This document shows, piece after piece, positions 27,861-37,071 of a DNA stretch of 64,000 nucleotides; positions within the stretch are counted from its first letter, which is position 1, and every line of letters starts with the position of its first letter. The stretch covers positions 1 to 64,000 of the forward strand of contig NZ_RXHQ01000013.1 of NCBI RefSeq assembly GCF_004138105.1. The letters run 5' to 3'. The notes under the pieces are model-generated. The model made no database searches, was not told the origin of the DNA, and worked only from the letters and a program-made list of their open reading frames with translations. The DNA comes from Xylanivirga thermophila (GTDB taxonomy: Bacteria; Bacillota; Clostridia; Caldicoprobacterales; Xylanivirgaceae). A program made the position numbers and the translations under genes.

Positions 27861-30166
27861 GGTTTCATAAATCTATATTCTCTAGGAGTTATACCATGCA
27901 TTCTCTTAAAAGCACTACTTGAATTGTATCCAACTTTTTTGGCCACATCACTTACAGAAATATTTTCATTTTTCAACAGCGCTCTTGCATGGTTCATTCT
28001 TATATTTTCAACATACACCGAAAAATTATATGAAGTTTGCTCCTTAAAAAATTGTGAAAGATATACTTCCGATAGATTAAAATTATCTGCAACCATAATA
28101 AGACTCAAATCATTATTATAATAGTTAACTTTAATAAAATTAATTATAGAGTTTATTAATTGAGTATTATAGCTCTTTTTAGATTCATTTACTATTTCAC
28201 AAATAGAAATATATTCATCTATTAAATATTGATAAAATGTCTCAAATGTTTCTACACATTCTATATCATTTAACATATTAATAATATCATTCGAAATCAT
28301 TTTATAATTTATACTAAGATCCTTTTTTATATTAAGTAATGTTACATACATCTCCATAGCAAGCAATTTCAACATATCATTGGGTATCCATCTCTTTATC
28401 CTGTTTTGTTTGTAAATATCTAGCAGAGTCTTTTCCACCTCCTCTTGATTTCCTGATTTTGTGGAATTTATTAACTTATTACTTATTTCTTTTGGATAAT
28501 AATAGCTGTCATCACCAGGAATATCCTTGCTATATACTATATAATTACATCTTTTTTCTACAGCAAAATATATACCCTGCATGGCCTCAGAAAAGGATCG
28601 ATAAATATCCAACTTATTATTATATATATTACCTATTGATACTTTAGTTTCTATTTTATAGGTATCAGCCAGCATGGATACTCCTTTTTCAATAGAGTTG
28701 GAAACCATGTCTTTTATCACAGCCTCATCATCAATATTAGATGAAAATATAGACGCAATCATATTTTCTTTTATATTATATATATAACAACCATCTTGTA
28801 GTATTTTCCCAAAAACTTCATTAACAATTATCATCTTAAAATTTAATTCTTTTAGTATCTCTCTATCTTTTATCTCACTTATACCATATCCGCAAATTAA
28901 TATAACCGCAACACAATAATACCCGTTGCCAATCTGTATACCTATATGTTCCATTAATGTATCTATCTCTGGTTCCCATCCAAAACCTCCTCTTAACAGT
29001 CTTTCAAAAAAAGTATTAGTTATAAAATCATTTTGTATCCCTATAGCATCTTCTAACTTATCCTTATCATTTATTAAAGTAGACACAGCGTCTGATATGT
29101 AGTTAAACGCATCTTGGTTCATATATTGATCGTTTTTCGATTTGCTATTTATTGTATTAACTATACTTACTACCGGTTTACTTGTCATATAAGCCATAAC
29201 TGATGCACAAACCAGTCCTATTATAATAGCTATTATCATATGAATAAGGCTAACTTTTTCTATATACATTAACTGTGCCATTACTGTATTATATGGTTGT
29301 ACAAGTACATAACGCCAAGCGTTAAATGATGACTTTTCATATGTTATTATCATCTTTTCTCCATTTATATCCTTCTCAAATGATCCATATTCATTAGCAA
29401 AGTCTATATCTTCTATTATATCTATGTGACCATCATTTGATGATACATAACTTAGTACCCGACCTTCATTATCAGTTATATAAGCCCATCCCCCATTATC
29501 TATATCCAAATTTTTTAGCACACTTTGCATTTGCTCATTTTTTATAAGAACTGCTATAACAGCATCAGGATCTGTAGGATAACCCAAAGACTGCAAATAA
29601 GTAACTACATTGTATTTTTTATTATTTATATTAACGATATTCTGAGGCAGAAAATATTGATAACTGTATTGATCAAAAAGTGTATCATACCATTTATAGT
29701 ATGGCATATCATTAAAACAAAAGTAATTTTTATAGAAGCTATCTATTTTATAGATGTGAGTTGGCGATAAAACTATATTACTATTTTTAAAGAATATATA
29801 ATAATCAAATATAAAATTATTTATCATGGTATAATCATATAATTCCTTCTTCGTAACTAAAAGCTTATATGTATTTGAACCCTCAAAAGGATTATTCACA
29901 TACATAAACTTTCTAATCTTGGGATTACATTGCAATCTTTTTACTATTTGATTTACATATTTTATTTGTTCATCAATATTATCTATTACCTTATTAAGAC
30001 CTGAAATATTCTTTTCTATACAATTATTCTTTATCAAAGTAGACGTATTAAGATATGTTTTAGTAAAAAAAATCACAGGAATAATAAGTATCAGAAGATA
30101 ATATTTTATAAATTTAGTAAACACCTTATAAAAACGAAGTTTACTCCTATTCATACATTCCATCAA
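27851..30166 (-). CDS. Membrane Cache-sensor AraC-family regulator
   Basis: A protein of 771 residues: one N-terminal membrane helix (YYLLILIIPVIFFT), an extracytoplasmic Cache-type sensor (about residues 50-300), a second helix (LIHMIIAIIIGLVCAS), a long linker, and a C-terminal AraC DNA-binding domain (about residues 665-771). Such regulators control the neighbouring sugar importer. The first HTH (VADNFNLSEVYLSQFFKEQ) looks normal. The second reads VGYNSSSAFKRMHGITPREY, four residues shorter than the usual form, with the IRxF part of the recognition helix missing. The start is uncertain: ATG at 30166 or 30154, both with poor ribosome binding sites. Confidence 0.85.
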   Translation of the reverse strand: MMECMNRSKLRFYKVFTKFIKYYLLILIIPVIFFTKTYLNTSTLIKNNCIEKNISGLNKVIDNIDEQIKYVNQIVKRLQCNPKIRKFMYVNNPFEGSNTYKLLVTKKELYDYTMINNFIFDYYIFFKNSNIVLSPTHIYKIDSFYKNYFCFNDMPYYKWYDTLFDQYSYQYFLPQNIVNINNKKYNVVTYLQSLGYPTDPDAVIAVLIKNEQMQSVLKNLDIDNGGWAYITDNEGRVLSYVSSNDGHIDIIEDIDFANEYGSFEKDINGEKMIITYEKSSFNAWRYVLVQPYNTVMAQLMYIEKVSLIHMIIAIIIGLVCASVMAYMTSKPVVSIVNTINSKSKNDQYMNQDAFNYISDAVSTLINDKDKLEDAIGIQNDFITNTFFERLLRGGFGWEPEIDTLMEHIGIQIGNGYYCVAVILICGYGISEIKDREILKELNFKMIIVNEVFGKILQDGCYIYNIKENMIASIFSSNIDDEAVIKDMVSNSIEKGVSMLADTYKIETKVSIGNIYNNKLDIYRSFSEAMQGIYFAVEKRCNYIVYSKDIPGDDSYYYPKEISNKLINSTKSGNQEEVEKTLLDIYKQNRIKRWIPNDMLKLLAMEMYVTLLNIKKDLSINYKMISNDIINMLNDIECVETFETFYQYLIDEYISICEIVNESKKSYNTQLINSIINFIKVNYYNNDLSLIMVADNFNLSEVYLSQFFKEQTSYNFSVYVENIRMNHARALLKNENISVSDVAKKVGYNSSSAFKRMHGITPREYRFMKPKG

Positions 30167-30789
30167 CTCACTTTTATATTATTAAAATAAGTATAATATA
30201 GTATAATAAATTATGTTAACAATATATGTCAATTATATATCACATATTTAATCTTTTATCAGGGATTTTGATATAATTCTTTATGACAATTGCGTGCATT
30301 ATACCTCATGATATCATAATTATACATATATGTATCATCGCTCATCCATTTTAATATAATTATTCTACTCTAATACTTTACGATGTTTGTGGATACAACA
30401 ACAAAGCCCAATTAATATCGATTTAAAAATATCTATGTATTTAGCTCAGTCTTATAAAATATGCACAAACCAATACCCTTTAATCCTTATAGGATTTATT
30501 TACTCTATATGTATCGACCAATAATTTTTTATTACTAGCAAAATCAATATATTCAATATTTCCAGACAAATCCTTTTCTTTTTTCATAATAGATATTATT
30601 TTATTTTTATATTTTTTTAGAAATTTTAACATCGTATTTGCCATAAAAGTCGCCTGTTTTTATAAATATTATACCATACTCATCTAAGTTATTGAATAAT
30701 TAAATTTACAATAATATGATATCAGATAACCTGAACTTTTTTATCTTTTATTAGCGATTCTAAGGATATTTCCTAGTGGTGCTACCATC
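30167..30789. other. Long AT-rich gap between two minus-strand genes
   Basis: This 623-bp stretch separates two leftward genes: the pdxR-like gene's 3' end (right) and the start of the AraC gene (left). It should contain the AraC promoter near its left end. Apart from a possible 54-codon frame (30480-30644), I see no RNA gene, repeat or clear regulatory site. Confidence 0.5.
30480..30644 (-). CDS. Possible 54-residue small protein
   Basis: An open frame from ATG to TAA that would encode a very basic small protein: MANTMLKFLKKYKNK, then IISIMKKEKDLSGNIEYIDF, ending in VNKSYKD. The Shine-Dalgarno upstream is weak (AGGCGA, about 7 nt before). It is not recognised and could be a remnant of a longer gene or chance in AT-rich DNA. 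Confidence 0.25.
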   Translation of the reverse strand: MANTMLKFLKKYKNKIISIMKKEKDLSGNIEYIDFASNKKLLVDTYRVNKSYKD

Positions 30790-32193
30790 TCATTCAAACC
30801 ATGCTTTATGAAGTAATTTTACAGCCTTTACAATCTCCTCCTCCGATATTTCAGCATATCCAAGCATAATAGTAGGTATTACTCCGATATTTTCCTTATC
30901 AAAATAGTAGCCTGATATTCCATAAACCCTCACTCCCTGCCGTAATGCAGAATGAATTAATTGTTCTTCTGACATGTTATTCGGTATTCTAATTAAAAGG
31001 TGCAACCCAGCATCAGCACCAAGTATTTGAATACCACAGTTTAATTCTGTTATAGCTTTTACTAGTACTTCTCGCTTCTTCTTATAAATATTTCTCATCT
31101 TATTTAGATGTCTTTCAAAATATCCATCCTGGATAAAACGGTAAAGAACCTTTTGCTCAAAGATTGGGACAGGGCATAAAATATAGGAAAGATTTTTGTT
31201 ATATCGCCTCATCAAATGCGGGGGCAAGACCATATAACTTATCCTAATTGTGGGTGAAAGGGATTTTGAAAATGATCCCATATATATAACTTTCTCATTG
31301 TTATCCAAACTCTGCAATGAAGGAATAGGCCTTGTACTATATTTAAACTCACTATCATAATCATCTTCTATAAGATATCTCCCGCCCTCTTTGTTCGCCC
31401 AGTTTAATATTTGAAGACGCCGATTGATAGGCATAATCTCCCCAGATGGAAACTGATGAGAAGGGGTAATGCATAAAATATTGGCATTGCTCTTATATAC
31501 CTCTTCCGGTATCATACCGTTACGGTCAATATTGATTGATTTAAAATTTGCACGATTACTAATGAATAATTGATTCAATTTTTCATATCCTGGATTTTCA
31601 ATTCCGAATATAGTATCTTCATCAAATAGCTGTATTAGAGTTTGATAAAGTACTTCTGTACCGGAACTGATTATTATCTGATTTTCATTACAATTAACTC
31701 CTCTAGACTGATGAAGATACTGAGCTATAACCGTCCTTAGCCGATAATATCCTAATGAATCCCCAAGCTGCAATAACTCAGGATCGCACTCATTTATAGT
31801 CTCTTTCATCAATTTACGCCAAACAGCATAGGGAAATGTAGTCTTGTCTACACCGTGGTAGGAAAAATCAAATTTGGCCTCCATTTTGCTCCTTTTATTA
31901 TAATCTTCGCTGGTGTCTGGCTGCATGTATATATTTTGCAGATGATCTATTTTATTGACATAATAACCCTTACGTTCCTTAGAAATTATATAACCTTCCT
32001 CTATTAATTGGTTATAGGCTGACTGTACTGTATTTTGACTTATTCTTAAATAAGATGAGAGTTTGCGTTTTGAAGGAAGCTTCGTACTAAATGGCATACT
32101 CCCCGATTGTATATCCGCCTTAATAAAGGAATAAAGCTGATGATAAAGCGGTACTTTACTTTCATAATCCAACGAATAGGTTAAAACATCCAT
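30790..32193 (-). CDS. pdxR: PdxR-like MocR/GntR-family regulator
   Basis: A protein of 467 residues with an N-terminal GntR winged helix (VPLYHQLYSFIKADIQSG, then RISQNTVQSAYNQLIEEGY) fused to a fold-type I aminotransferase domain. The PLP-Lys region is in YMGSFSKSLSPTIRISYM near residue 305. MocR proteins of the PdxR group sense pyridoxal phosphate and activate the PLP synthase genes. The divergent pdxS supports that role. ATG is preceded by AGGAGGG. Three GGTAC-type half-sites lie in the shared intergenic region. One GGCGGGAG octamer lies at 31379. Confidence 0.85.
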   Translation of the reverse strand: MDVLTYSLDYESKVPLYHQLYSFIKADIQSGSMPFSTKLPSKRKLSSYLRISQNTVQSAYNQLIEEGYIISKERKGYYVNKIDHLQNIYMQPDTSEDYNKRSKMEAKFDFSYHGVDKTTFPYAVWRKLMKETINECDPELLQLGDSLGYYRLRTVIAQYLHQSRGVNCNENQIIISSGTEVLYQTLIQLFDEDTIFGIENPGYEKLNQLFISNRANFKSINIDRNGMIPEEVYKSNANILCITPSHQFPSGEIMPINRRLQILNWANKEGGRYLIEDDYDSEFKYSTRPIPSLQSLDNNEKVIYMGSFSKSLSPTIRISYMVLPPHLMRRYNKNLSYILCPVPIFEQKVLYRFIQDGYFERHLNKMRNIYKKKREVLVKAITELNCGIQILGADAGLHLLIRIPNNMSEEQLIHSALRQGVRVYGISGYYFDKENIGVIPTIMLGYAEISEEEIVKAVKLLHKAWFE

Positions 32194-32213
32194 ATATAGG
32201 CCCTCCTTCTAAA

Positions 32214-32269
32214 CTGGTACCATTAAATCTAGTGTTTCTGGTACTTGTAACCATATCAGATTTGTACCA
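32214..32269. promoter_or_regulatory. Likely PdxR operator
   Basis: Two direct copies of CTGGTAC (32214-32220 and 32238-32244, 24 bp apart) are followed by an inverted GTACCA (32264-32269). Two direct plus one inverted half-site between a MocR gene and its divergent target is the arrangement known for PdxR-type regulators. Confidence 0.5.
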
Positions 32270-32298
32270 TAATAGAATAAACATTTGAAAATGTCAAG

Positions 32299-32328
32299 TT
32301 GACAGATTGATTAAAATGTACATATAAG
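32299..32328 (+). promoter_or_regulatory. Promoter of pdxS
   Basis: TTGACA (32299-32304) stands 18 nt before TATAAG (32323-32328). It lies 30 bp downstream of the last GTACCA half-site, fitting activation by the divergent regulator. Confidence 0.55.
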
Positions 32329-32391
32329 TACATGAATTAAATAAGAGATGGACATTTTAATTTATATTATAGTTTAAAGGAGTGGAGTAAT

Positions 32392-33264
32392 TTGAATAAT
32401 CAATATAAACCGGATAAGGATTTAGCTCAAAAGTTAAAAGGCGGAGTTATAATGGATGTTACAACTCCTGAGCAGGCAAAGATTGCGGAAGAGGCGGGAG
32501 CATGTGCCGTTATGGCCTTAGAAAGGGTTCCGGCCGATATCCGAAGGGCTGGTGGAGTATCACGGATGAGCGATCCTAAAATTATTAAGGAGATCCAACG
32601 GGCAGTATCAATACCTGTAATGGCAAAGGTTCGTATTGGCCATTTTGTAGAAGCACAGATTCTTCAAGCTATAGGAATAGATTTTATAGATGAAAGTGAA
32701 GTACTATCACCGGCAGACGATACGTTCCATATTGATAAAACAAAATTTGATGTTCCTTTTGTATGTGGAGCAAGAAATTTAGGAGAAGCCCTAAGAAGAA
32801 TCAATGAAGGGGCTTCAATGATTCGCACAAAGGGAGAAGCAGGTACCGGAGATATTATACAGGCAGTGCGTCATCTGAGACTGATTATGCAGCAAATTAG
32901 GAAACTTCAAAGTATGAGAGAAGATGAACTCTTTGAGGCAGCTAAGGAACTACAGGTTCCGTATGAATTAGCAAACTATGTACATGCTAATGGTAAATTA
33001 CCGGTAGTAAATTTTGCCGCTGGTGGAGTAGCAACTCCAGCCGATGCTGCCCTAGTAATGCAGCTGGGAGCTGAAGGGGTATTCGTTGGCTCCGGCATTT
33101 TTAAATCAGGTAACCCCCAAAAACGTGCTAAAGCAATTGTAGAAACCGTCAAGAATTATAATAATCCAAAGCTGATTGCTGAATTATCTGAAGACCTCGG
33201 AGAAGCCATGGTAGGAATTAATGAACAAGAAATTGAAATTTTAATGGCTGAACGAGGTATATAA
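32392..33264 (+). CDS. pdxS: Pyridoxal 5'-phosphate synthase, synthase subunit PdxS
   Basis: A protein of 290 residues, the normal length. It makes PLP from ribose 5-phosphate, glyceraldehyde 3-phosphate and ammonia. The conserved blocks are clear: [48 protein letters not shown] with the first catalytic Lys, and [12 protein letters not shown] with the second. TTG is the start, about 9 nt after AAGGAG. The glutaminase partner pdxT, usually the next gene, is not here; lipoate ligase follows instead. Confidence 0.97.
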   Translation: MNNQYKPDKDLAQKLKGGVIMDVTTPEQAKIAEEAGACAVMALERVPADIRRAGGVSRMSDPKIIKEIQRAVSIPVMAKVRIGHFVEAQILQAIGIDFIDESEVLSPADDTFHIDKTKFDVPFVCGARNLGEALRRINEGASMIRTKGEAGTGDIIQAVRHLRLIMQQIRKLQSMREDELFEAAKELQVPYELANYVHANGKLPVVNFAAGGVATPADAALVMQLGAEGVFVGSGIFKSGNPQKRAKAIVETVKNYNNPKLIAELSEDLGEAMVGINEQEIEILMAERGI

Positions 33265-33276
33265 AGGAGAATTTAG

Positions 33277-34254
33277 ATGTTAGTAATAGACAACAAAAGT
33301 ACAAACCCCTATTTTAATTTAGCTTTTGAAGAATATATACTTAAAAAAGTAAACACCGATGCCTTTATGCTATGGATTAATGAACCTGCCATAATAGTTG
33401 GCAAAAACCAAAATACCCTTGCCCAAATCAATCTTGAATACGTAAAAGAGCATAATATACCTGTAGTACGCAGACTTTCAGGGGGAGGTGCGGTATTTCA
33501 TGATCTGGGTAATTTAAATTTTACATTTATATCGGATAATAGCAAAGATAGTTTTGTAAACTTCGGTAAATTTACCAAACCCATAATAGAGGTATTAAAA
33601 AATCTCTCCATAGATGCACAATTATCTGGACGCAATGATTTAACAATCGATGGCAGAAAATTCTCTGGAAATGCCCAGTATATATATAAGGACAAGATAC
33701 TACATCATGGTACACTCCTATTTAAAACAAATGTATCTAAATTATCAAGTGCCCTTAAGGTAGAACCTTCAAAATTTAAAGATAAGGGAGTAAAATCAGT
33801 ATCCAGCAGAGTGACCAATATATCTGAACATATTAAAGATCCTATGGATATACAGGAATTTAAAGATATGATACTGGAGCATATCTTGGCTAATTATGAT
33901 GCCACTCCATATAATCTATCCCATGAAGATATTAGCAATATAGAAGGACTTGTGAATGAAAAATATGGCACATGGGAATGGAACTTCGGACACTCTCCAA
34001 AGTATAATTTTAGGAAGCACGGCAGATTTAAAGGTGGTAGCATAGAAATACATCTAAATGTAGAAAAGGGTATAATACAGGATATAAAAATTTATGGAGA
34101 TTTTTTTGGAAAAAAAGATATAAAAGAACTGGAAGCTGCTTTGGCGGGAGTAAAACATAGCTTTATAGATATAAAAAGCGTACTCGTTTCTTTTAATATA
34201 CAAGATTTTTTTGCTAATATAACGCTAGATGAAATACTAAATTTGTTTTTCTAG
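33277..34254 (+). CDS. lplA: Lipoate-protein ligase A
   Basis: A protein of 325 residues. It attaches free lipoate to E2 or GcvH proteins through lipoyl-AMP. The conserved RRLSGGGAVFHDLGNLNFT near residue 67 and RKFSGNAQY near 128, with the catalytic Lys, are present, followed by HHGTLLF and the small C-terminal accessory domain. It begins 12 nt after pdxS with AAGGAG, so the two share a transcript. Dihydrolipoyl dehydrogenase lies convergent next to it, but no lipoylated enzyme gene is in the window. Confidence 0.95.
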   Translation: MLVIDNKSTNPYFNLAFEEYILKKVNTDAFMLWINEPAIIVGKNQNTLAQINLEYVKEHNIPVVRRLSGGGAVFHDLGNLNFTFISDNSKDSFVNFGKFTKPIIEVLKNLSIDAQLSGRNDLTIDGRKFSGNAQYIYKDKILHHGTLLFKTNVSKLSSALKVEPSKFKDKGVKSVSSRVTNISEHIKDPMDIQEFKDMILEHILANYDATPYNLSHEDISNIEGLVNEKYGTWEWNFGHSPKYNFRKHGRFKGGSIEIHLNVEKGIIQDIKIYGDFFGKKDIKELEAALAGVKHSFIDIKSVLVSFNIQDFFANITLDEILNLFF

Positions 34255-34266
34255 AGTAAATTATAT

Positions 34267-34319
34267 AAAGATATGCCGCAAAATAGCTTTTATCAAAAGC
34301 TTTTCTGCTGCATATCTTT
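34267..34319. terminator. Bidirectional terminator between lplA and lpdA
   Basis: The outer arms AAAGATATGC (34267-34276) and GCATATCTTT (34310-34319) pair perfectly, with an inner AGCTTTT/AAAAGCT stem. It lies between two convergent genes. Confidence 0.85.
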
Positions 34320-34324
34320 TATAT

Positions 34325-35686
34325 CTATAACTGGAATATTGCCTCACGAATAATTTCTGATACGGTAGGATGGGGAAATACTGTTTTTTTGATATCATCT
34401 ATATTCATGCCATTTTGTATCATGATACCTGCCCCATATATGATCTCAGACGTATAACTCCCTATCATATGAACACCTATAAGTTTTTTAGTGCTTTTGT
34501 CTACTAATACCTTACATATCCCATCCCCACGTTCGTTCTCGGCCATATATCTTCCGCTATACTGCATAGGGATGTTAACCATATCATAATCTATACCTGC
34601 ACTCTTTGCTCCCGCCTCGGTATATCCTACTCCCGCCACCTCCGGACTAGTATATATAACCGATGGTATGACACTATAATCTAACCTGTCTTCTATCCCA
34701 AGCATATCGTTTACCGATACCTCTGCCTCCCTATAGGCTGCATGGGCCAGCATATATTTACCATTTACATCCCCTGCCGCATATACACCTAAAACATTTG
34801 TCCTGCCCCTATCATCCGTTTTTATGGCCCCCCGTTCTAGTTCTATGCCTATATTTTTAAGTCCAAGGCCTTCAGTAACAGGCCTACGCCCTACGCTTAT
34901 CAATACCTCATCAGCAGTCATTTCGGAAGTTTTACCATCTTGGTCATATAATAGTGTATTACCCTTAAGTTCTAAAAGCTTAGATCCTAATTTAAAATCT
35001 ATACCCTTCTTCTTATAATTTCTAAACAATATATTGCTTATATCCCTGTCTATTTCTCCACCTATATGATCAAGCATCTCAATTACTGTAACCTTGCTGC
35101 CTGCAGAATTAAAATACGAAGCCATCTCAATTCCGACAACGCCGCCGCCTATTATTACAAGTGATTTTGGAATAGCCTTGAGATTGAGTATTTCCCTATT
35201 TGTCAATACAAATCCCGACTTTAACCCCTCTTCTATGCCAGGTATTGGGGGAATGGCGGGAGATGAGCCTGTCGCAATGAGCAGTTTTTTCCCTTTATAC
35301 TCTGTATCTCCAACACTTATTATATAGCCATCCTCTGATTTCTCCATTATCATGCCTATGCCATCTATAATATCAACATTGCTCTTTTTTAGGGCAGCCT
35401 TTACCCCTGCTGTAAGCATTTTTACGACTTTATTCTTCCTTGATATTACGGCACCATGATCTAATATAGCATCTTTTGTAGTAACCCCATACTTTTCACT
35501 AAATTTTGCATAATCGTAGATCTTTGCAGAATTTAAAAGGGTCTTGGACGGTATACAGCCTTCATTTAAACATACACCCCCAAGAAACTGTTTTTCTATA
35601 AGGGCCACACTTAACCCTCCATCTCCTGCCCGCTCGGCAGCAATATAACCTGCAGGTCCTCCACCAAGGACTATTAGATCATACAT
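34325..35686 (-). CDS. lpdA: Dihydrolipoyl dehydrogenase
   Basis: A flavoprotein of 453 residues that reoxidises dihydrolipoamide with NAD. The FAD site LGGGPAGYIAAERA is at residues 7-20, the redox disulfide is in GGVCLNEGCIPSK near 36, the NAD site IGGGVVGIEMA is near 180, and the C-terminal His-Glu pair is in HPHPTVSEIIREA. It stands alone, without the E1 or E2 genes of a 2-oxoacid complex or glycine cleavage genes, which must lie elsewhere. Three GGCGGGAG octamers occur in this gene, two only 21 bp apart. Confidence 0.96.
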   Translation of the reverse strand: MYDLIVLGGGPAGYIAAERAGDGGLSVALIEKQFLGGVCLNEGCIPSKTLLNSAKIYDYAKFSEKYGVTTKDAILDHGAVISRKNKVVKMLTAGVKAALKKSNVDIIDGIGMIMEKSEDGYIISVGDTEYKGKKLLIATGSSPAIPPIPGIEEGLKSGFVLTNREILNLKAIPKSLVIIGGGVVGIEMASYFNSAGSKVTVIEMLDHIGGEIDRDISNILFRNYKKKGIDFKLGSKLLELKGNTLLYDQDGKTSEMTADEVLISVGRRPVTEGLGLKNIGIELERGAIKTDDRGRTNVLGVYAAGDVNGKYMLAHAAYREAEVSVNDMLGIEDRLDYSVIPSVIYTSPEVAGVGYTEAGAKSAGIDYDMVNIPMQYSGRYMAENERGDGICKVLVDKSTKKLIGVHMIGSYTSEIIYGAGIMIQNGMNIDDIKKTVFPHPTVSEIIREAIFQL

Positions 35687-35725
35687 ATAACTATGCTCCT
35701 TCCATTTCGTAACTAGTTTTATAAA

Positions 35726-36985
35726 TTACCTAACTACGCCATCCCATTTGGGTAACTTTTTATCAATAAATGTCTTCTCTATAACGGTATATTGGGGCAA
35801 TCCTTTTTTAGTAGGAATAGGCACTTCACCATCAATAAGGGGCTGCATATACTCAATGGCATCATTAGTTACAAAATTTCCTTCTGGTATCACCCACTTA
35901 GTAGGAAACAATTGTTCTGCATTGGCTACATCTCCCAAAGGTACCATTATTGGCTGCCATTGATATGGTTTATTGCTTATCCTTTTTATGCCTGCCATAT
36001 ATCCGGAATATTCATTTATCGCATAATCTGTTGCCATATACCCCATCCAGTATGCCTCATCTAAATCGGTTTTGGATACACAATGCATGGCGCATCTCTG
36101 TAATATACTAGGATTTATTACTTTTACACGTCTCGTTATATTATCTTCCACTATCCGCTGTAATATTAATGAAACGCCACCTAGCTGCTTATGGCCGAAC
36201 TTATCTATATTATCTTCCTGTGCACCTATTAATTGACCCTTTTCATCCTTTATGCCTTCAGATACTACTGCAAATACTATATGCTGCTTTCTATGTAGCC
36301 TGTCCACATCAGACAAAAATCTTTCCATATCAAACGGCACCTCAGGCAAATATATAAGGTCTGGCACGGGCTTTCCTTCGTATACCGACAATGCAGTACT
36401 AGCAGCAAGCCAACCTGCATGCCTACCCATCACTTCCATTATTACCACTGTATCAGCCGTATAGGTGTTACAGTCAAAAGCCGACTCAATTGCAGCTATA
36501 TTTAAATACTTAGCTGCGCTTCCATACCCCGGCGAATGATCAGTACCTTTTAAATCATTGTCTACCGTCTTTGGAATACCCATTATCTTTATATCTATAC
36601 CCATTTTTTTAGCATAATAATCTAATTTTGATGCAGTATCCATAGAATCGTTCCCGCCATTATACAAAAAATAGCCTATATTATGGGCTTCTAGTACTTC
36701 AAAAATACGTTTGTAGTCTCCATGCCCAATATCAGTATTTAATCTATAACGGCATGAGCCTAATGCAGAAGAGGGAGTATAGACCATACCATCTATTATC
36801 TTCCTATTTTGATTGGTAAGATCTATAATCTCTTCCTTCAAAACCCCTAGTATGCCATTTGCTGCTCCGTATATCCTGTCTATTTTATTACTTTCCAAAG
36901 ATCTGTAAAAAGCCCCTACCACACTTGAATTTATAACAGCTGTAGGGCCTCCTGATTGTGCAATCAATATATTCTTTTTAGTCAT
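35726..36985 (-). CDS. pfp: 6-phosphofructokinase, pyrophosphate-dependent type
   Basis: A protein of 419 residues, longer than the roughly 320 of bacterial ATP-PFK. The phosphoryl-donor loop is YNGGNDSMDTA near residue 100: an Asp at the position where ATP enzymes have Gly, the usual mark of PPi-dependent enzymes. The catalytic TVDND lies in MGIPKTVDNDLKGTDH near 145, and MGRHAGWLAA near 190 binds fructose 6-phosphate. It makes fructose 1,6-bisphosphate and is reversible. It may share a transcript with lpdA downstream (39-bp gap). Confidence 0.9.
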   Translation of the reverse strand: MTKKNILIAQSGGPTAVINSSVVGAFYRSLESNKIDRIYGAANGILGVLKEEIIDLTNQNRKIIDGMVYTPSSALGSCRYRLNTDIGHGDYKRIFEVLEAHNIGYFLYNGGNDSMDTASKLDYYAKKMGIDIKIMGIPKTVDNDLKGTDHSPGYGSAAKYLNIAAIESAFDCNTYTADTVVIMEVMGRHAGWLAASTALSVYEGKPVPDLIYLPEVPFDMERFLSDVDRLHRKQHIVFAVVSEGIKDEKGQLIGAQEDNIDKFGHKQLGGVSLILQRIVEDNITRRVKVINPSILQRCAMHCVSKTDLDEAYWMGYMATDYAINEYSGYMAGIKRISNKPYQWQPIMVPLGDVANAEQLFPTKWVIPEGNFVTNDAIEYMQPLIDGEVPIPTKKGLPQYTVIEKTFIDKKLPKWDGVVR

Positions 36986-37071
36986 CTTTACCCCCGCAAT
37001 TCATTGAATAAAAATATTAACATCAAGCATTGTATCAAAGGATATTTTATGTGTCAATCATAGCTCAAATA

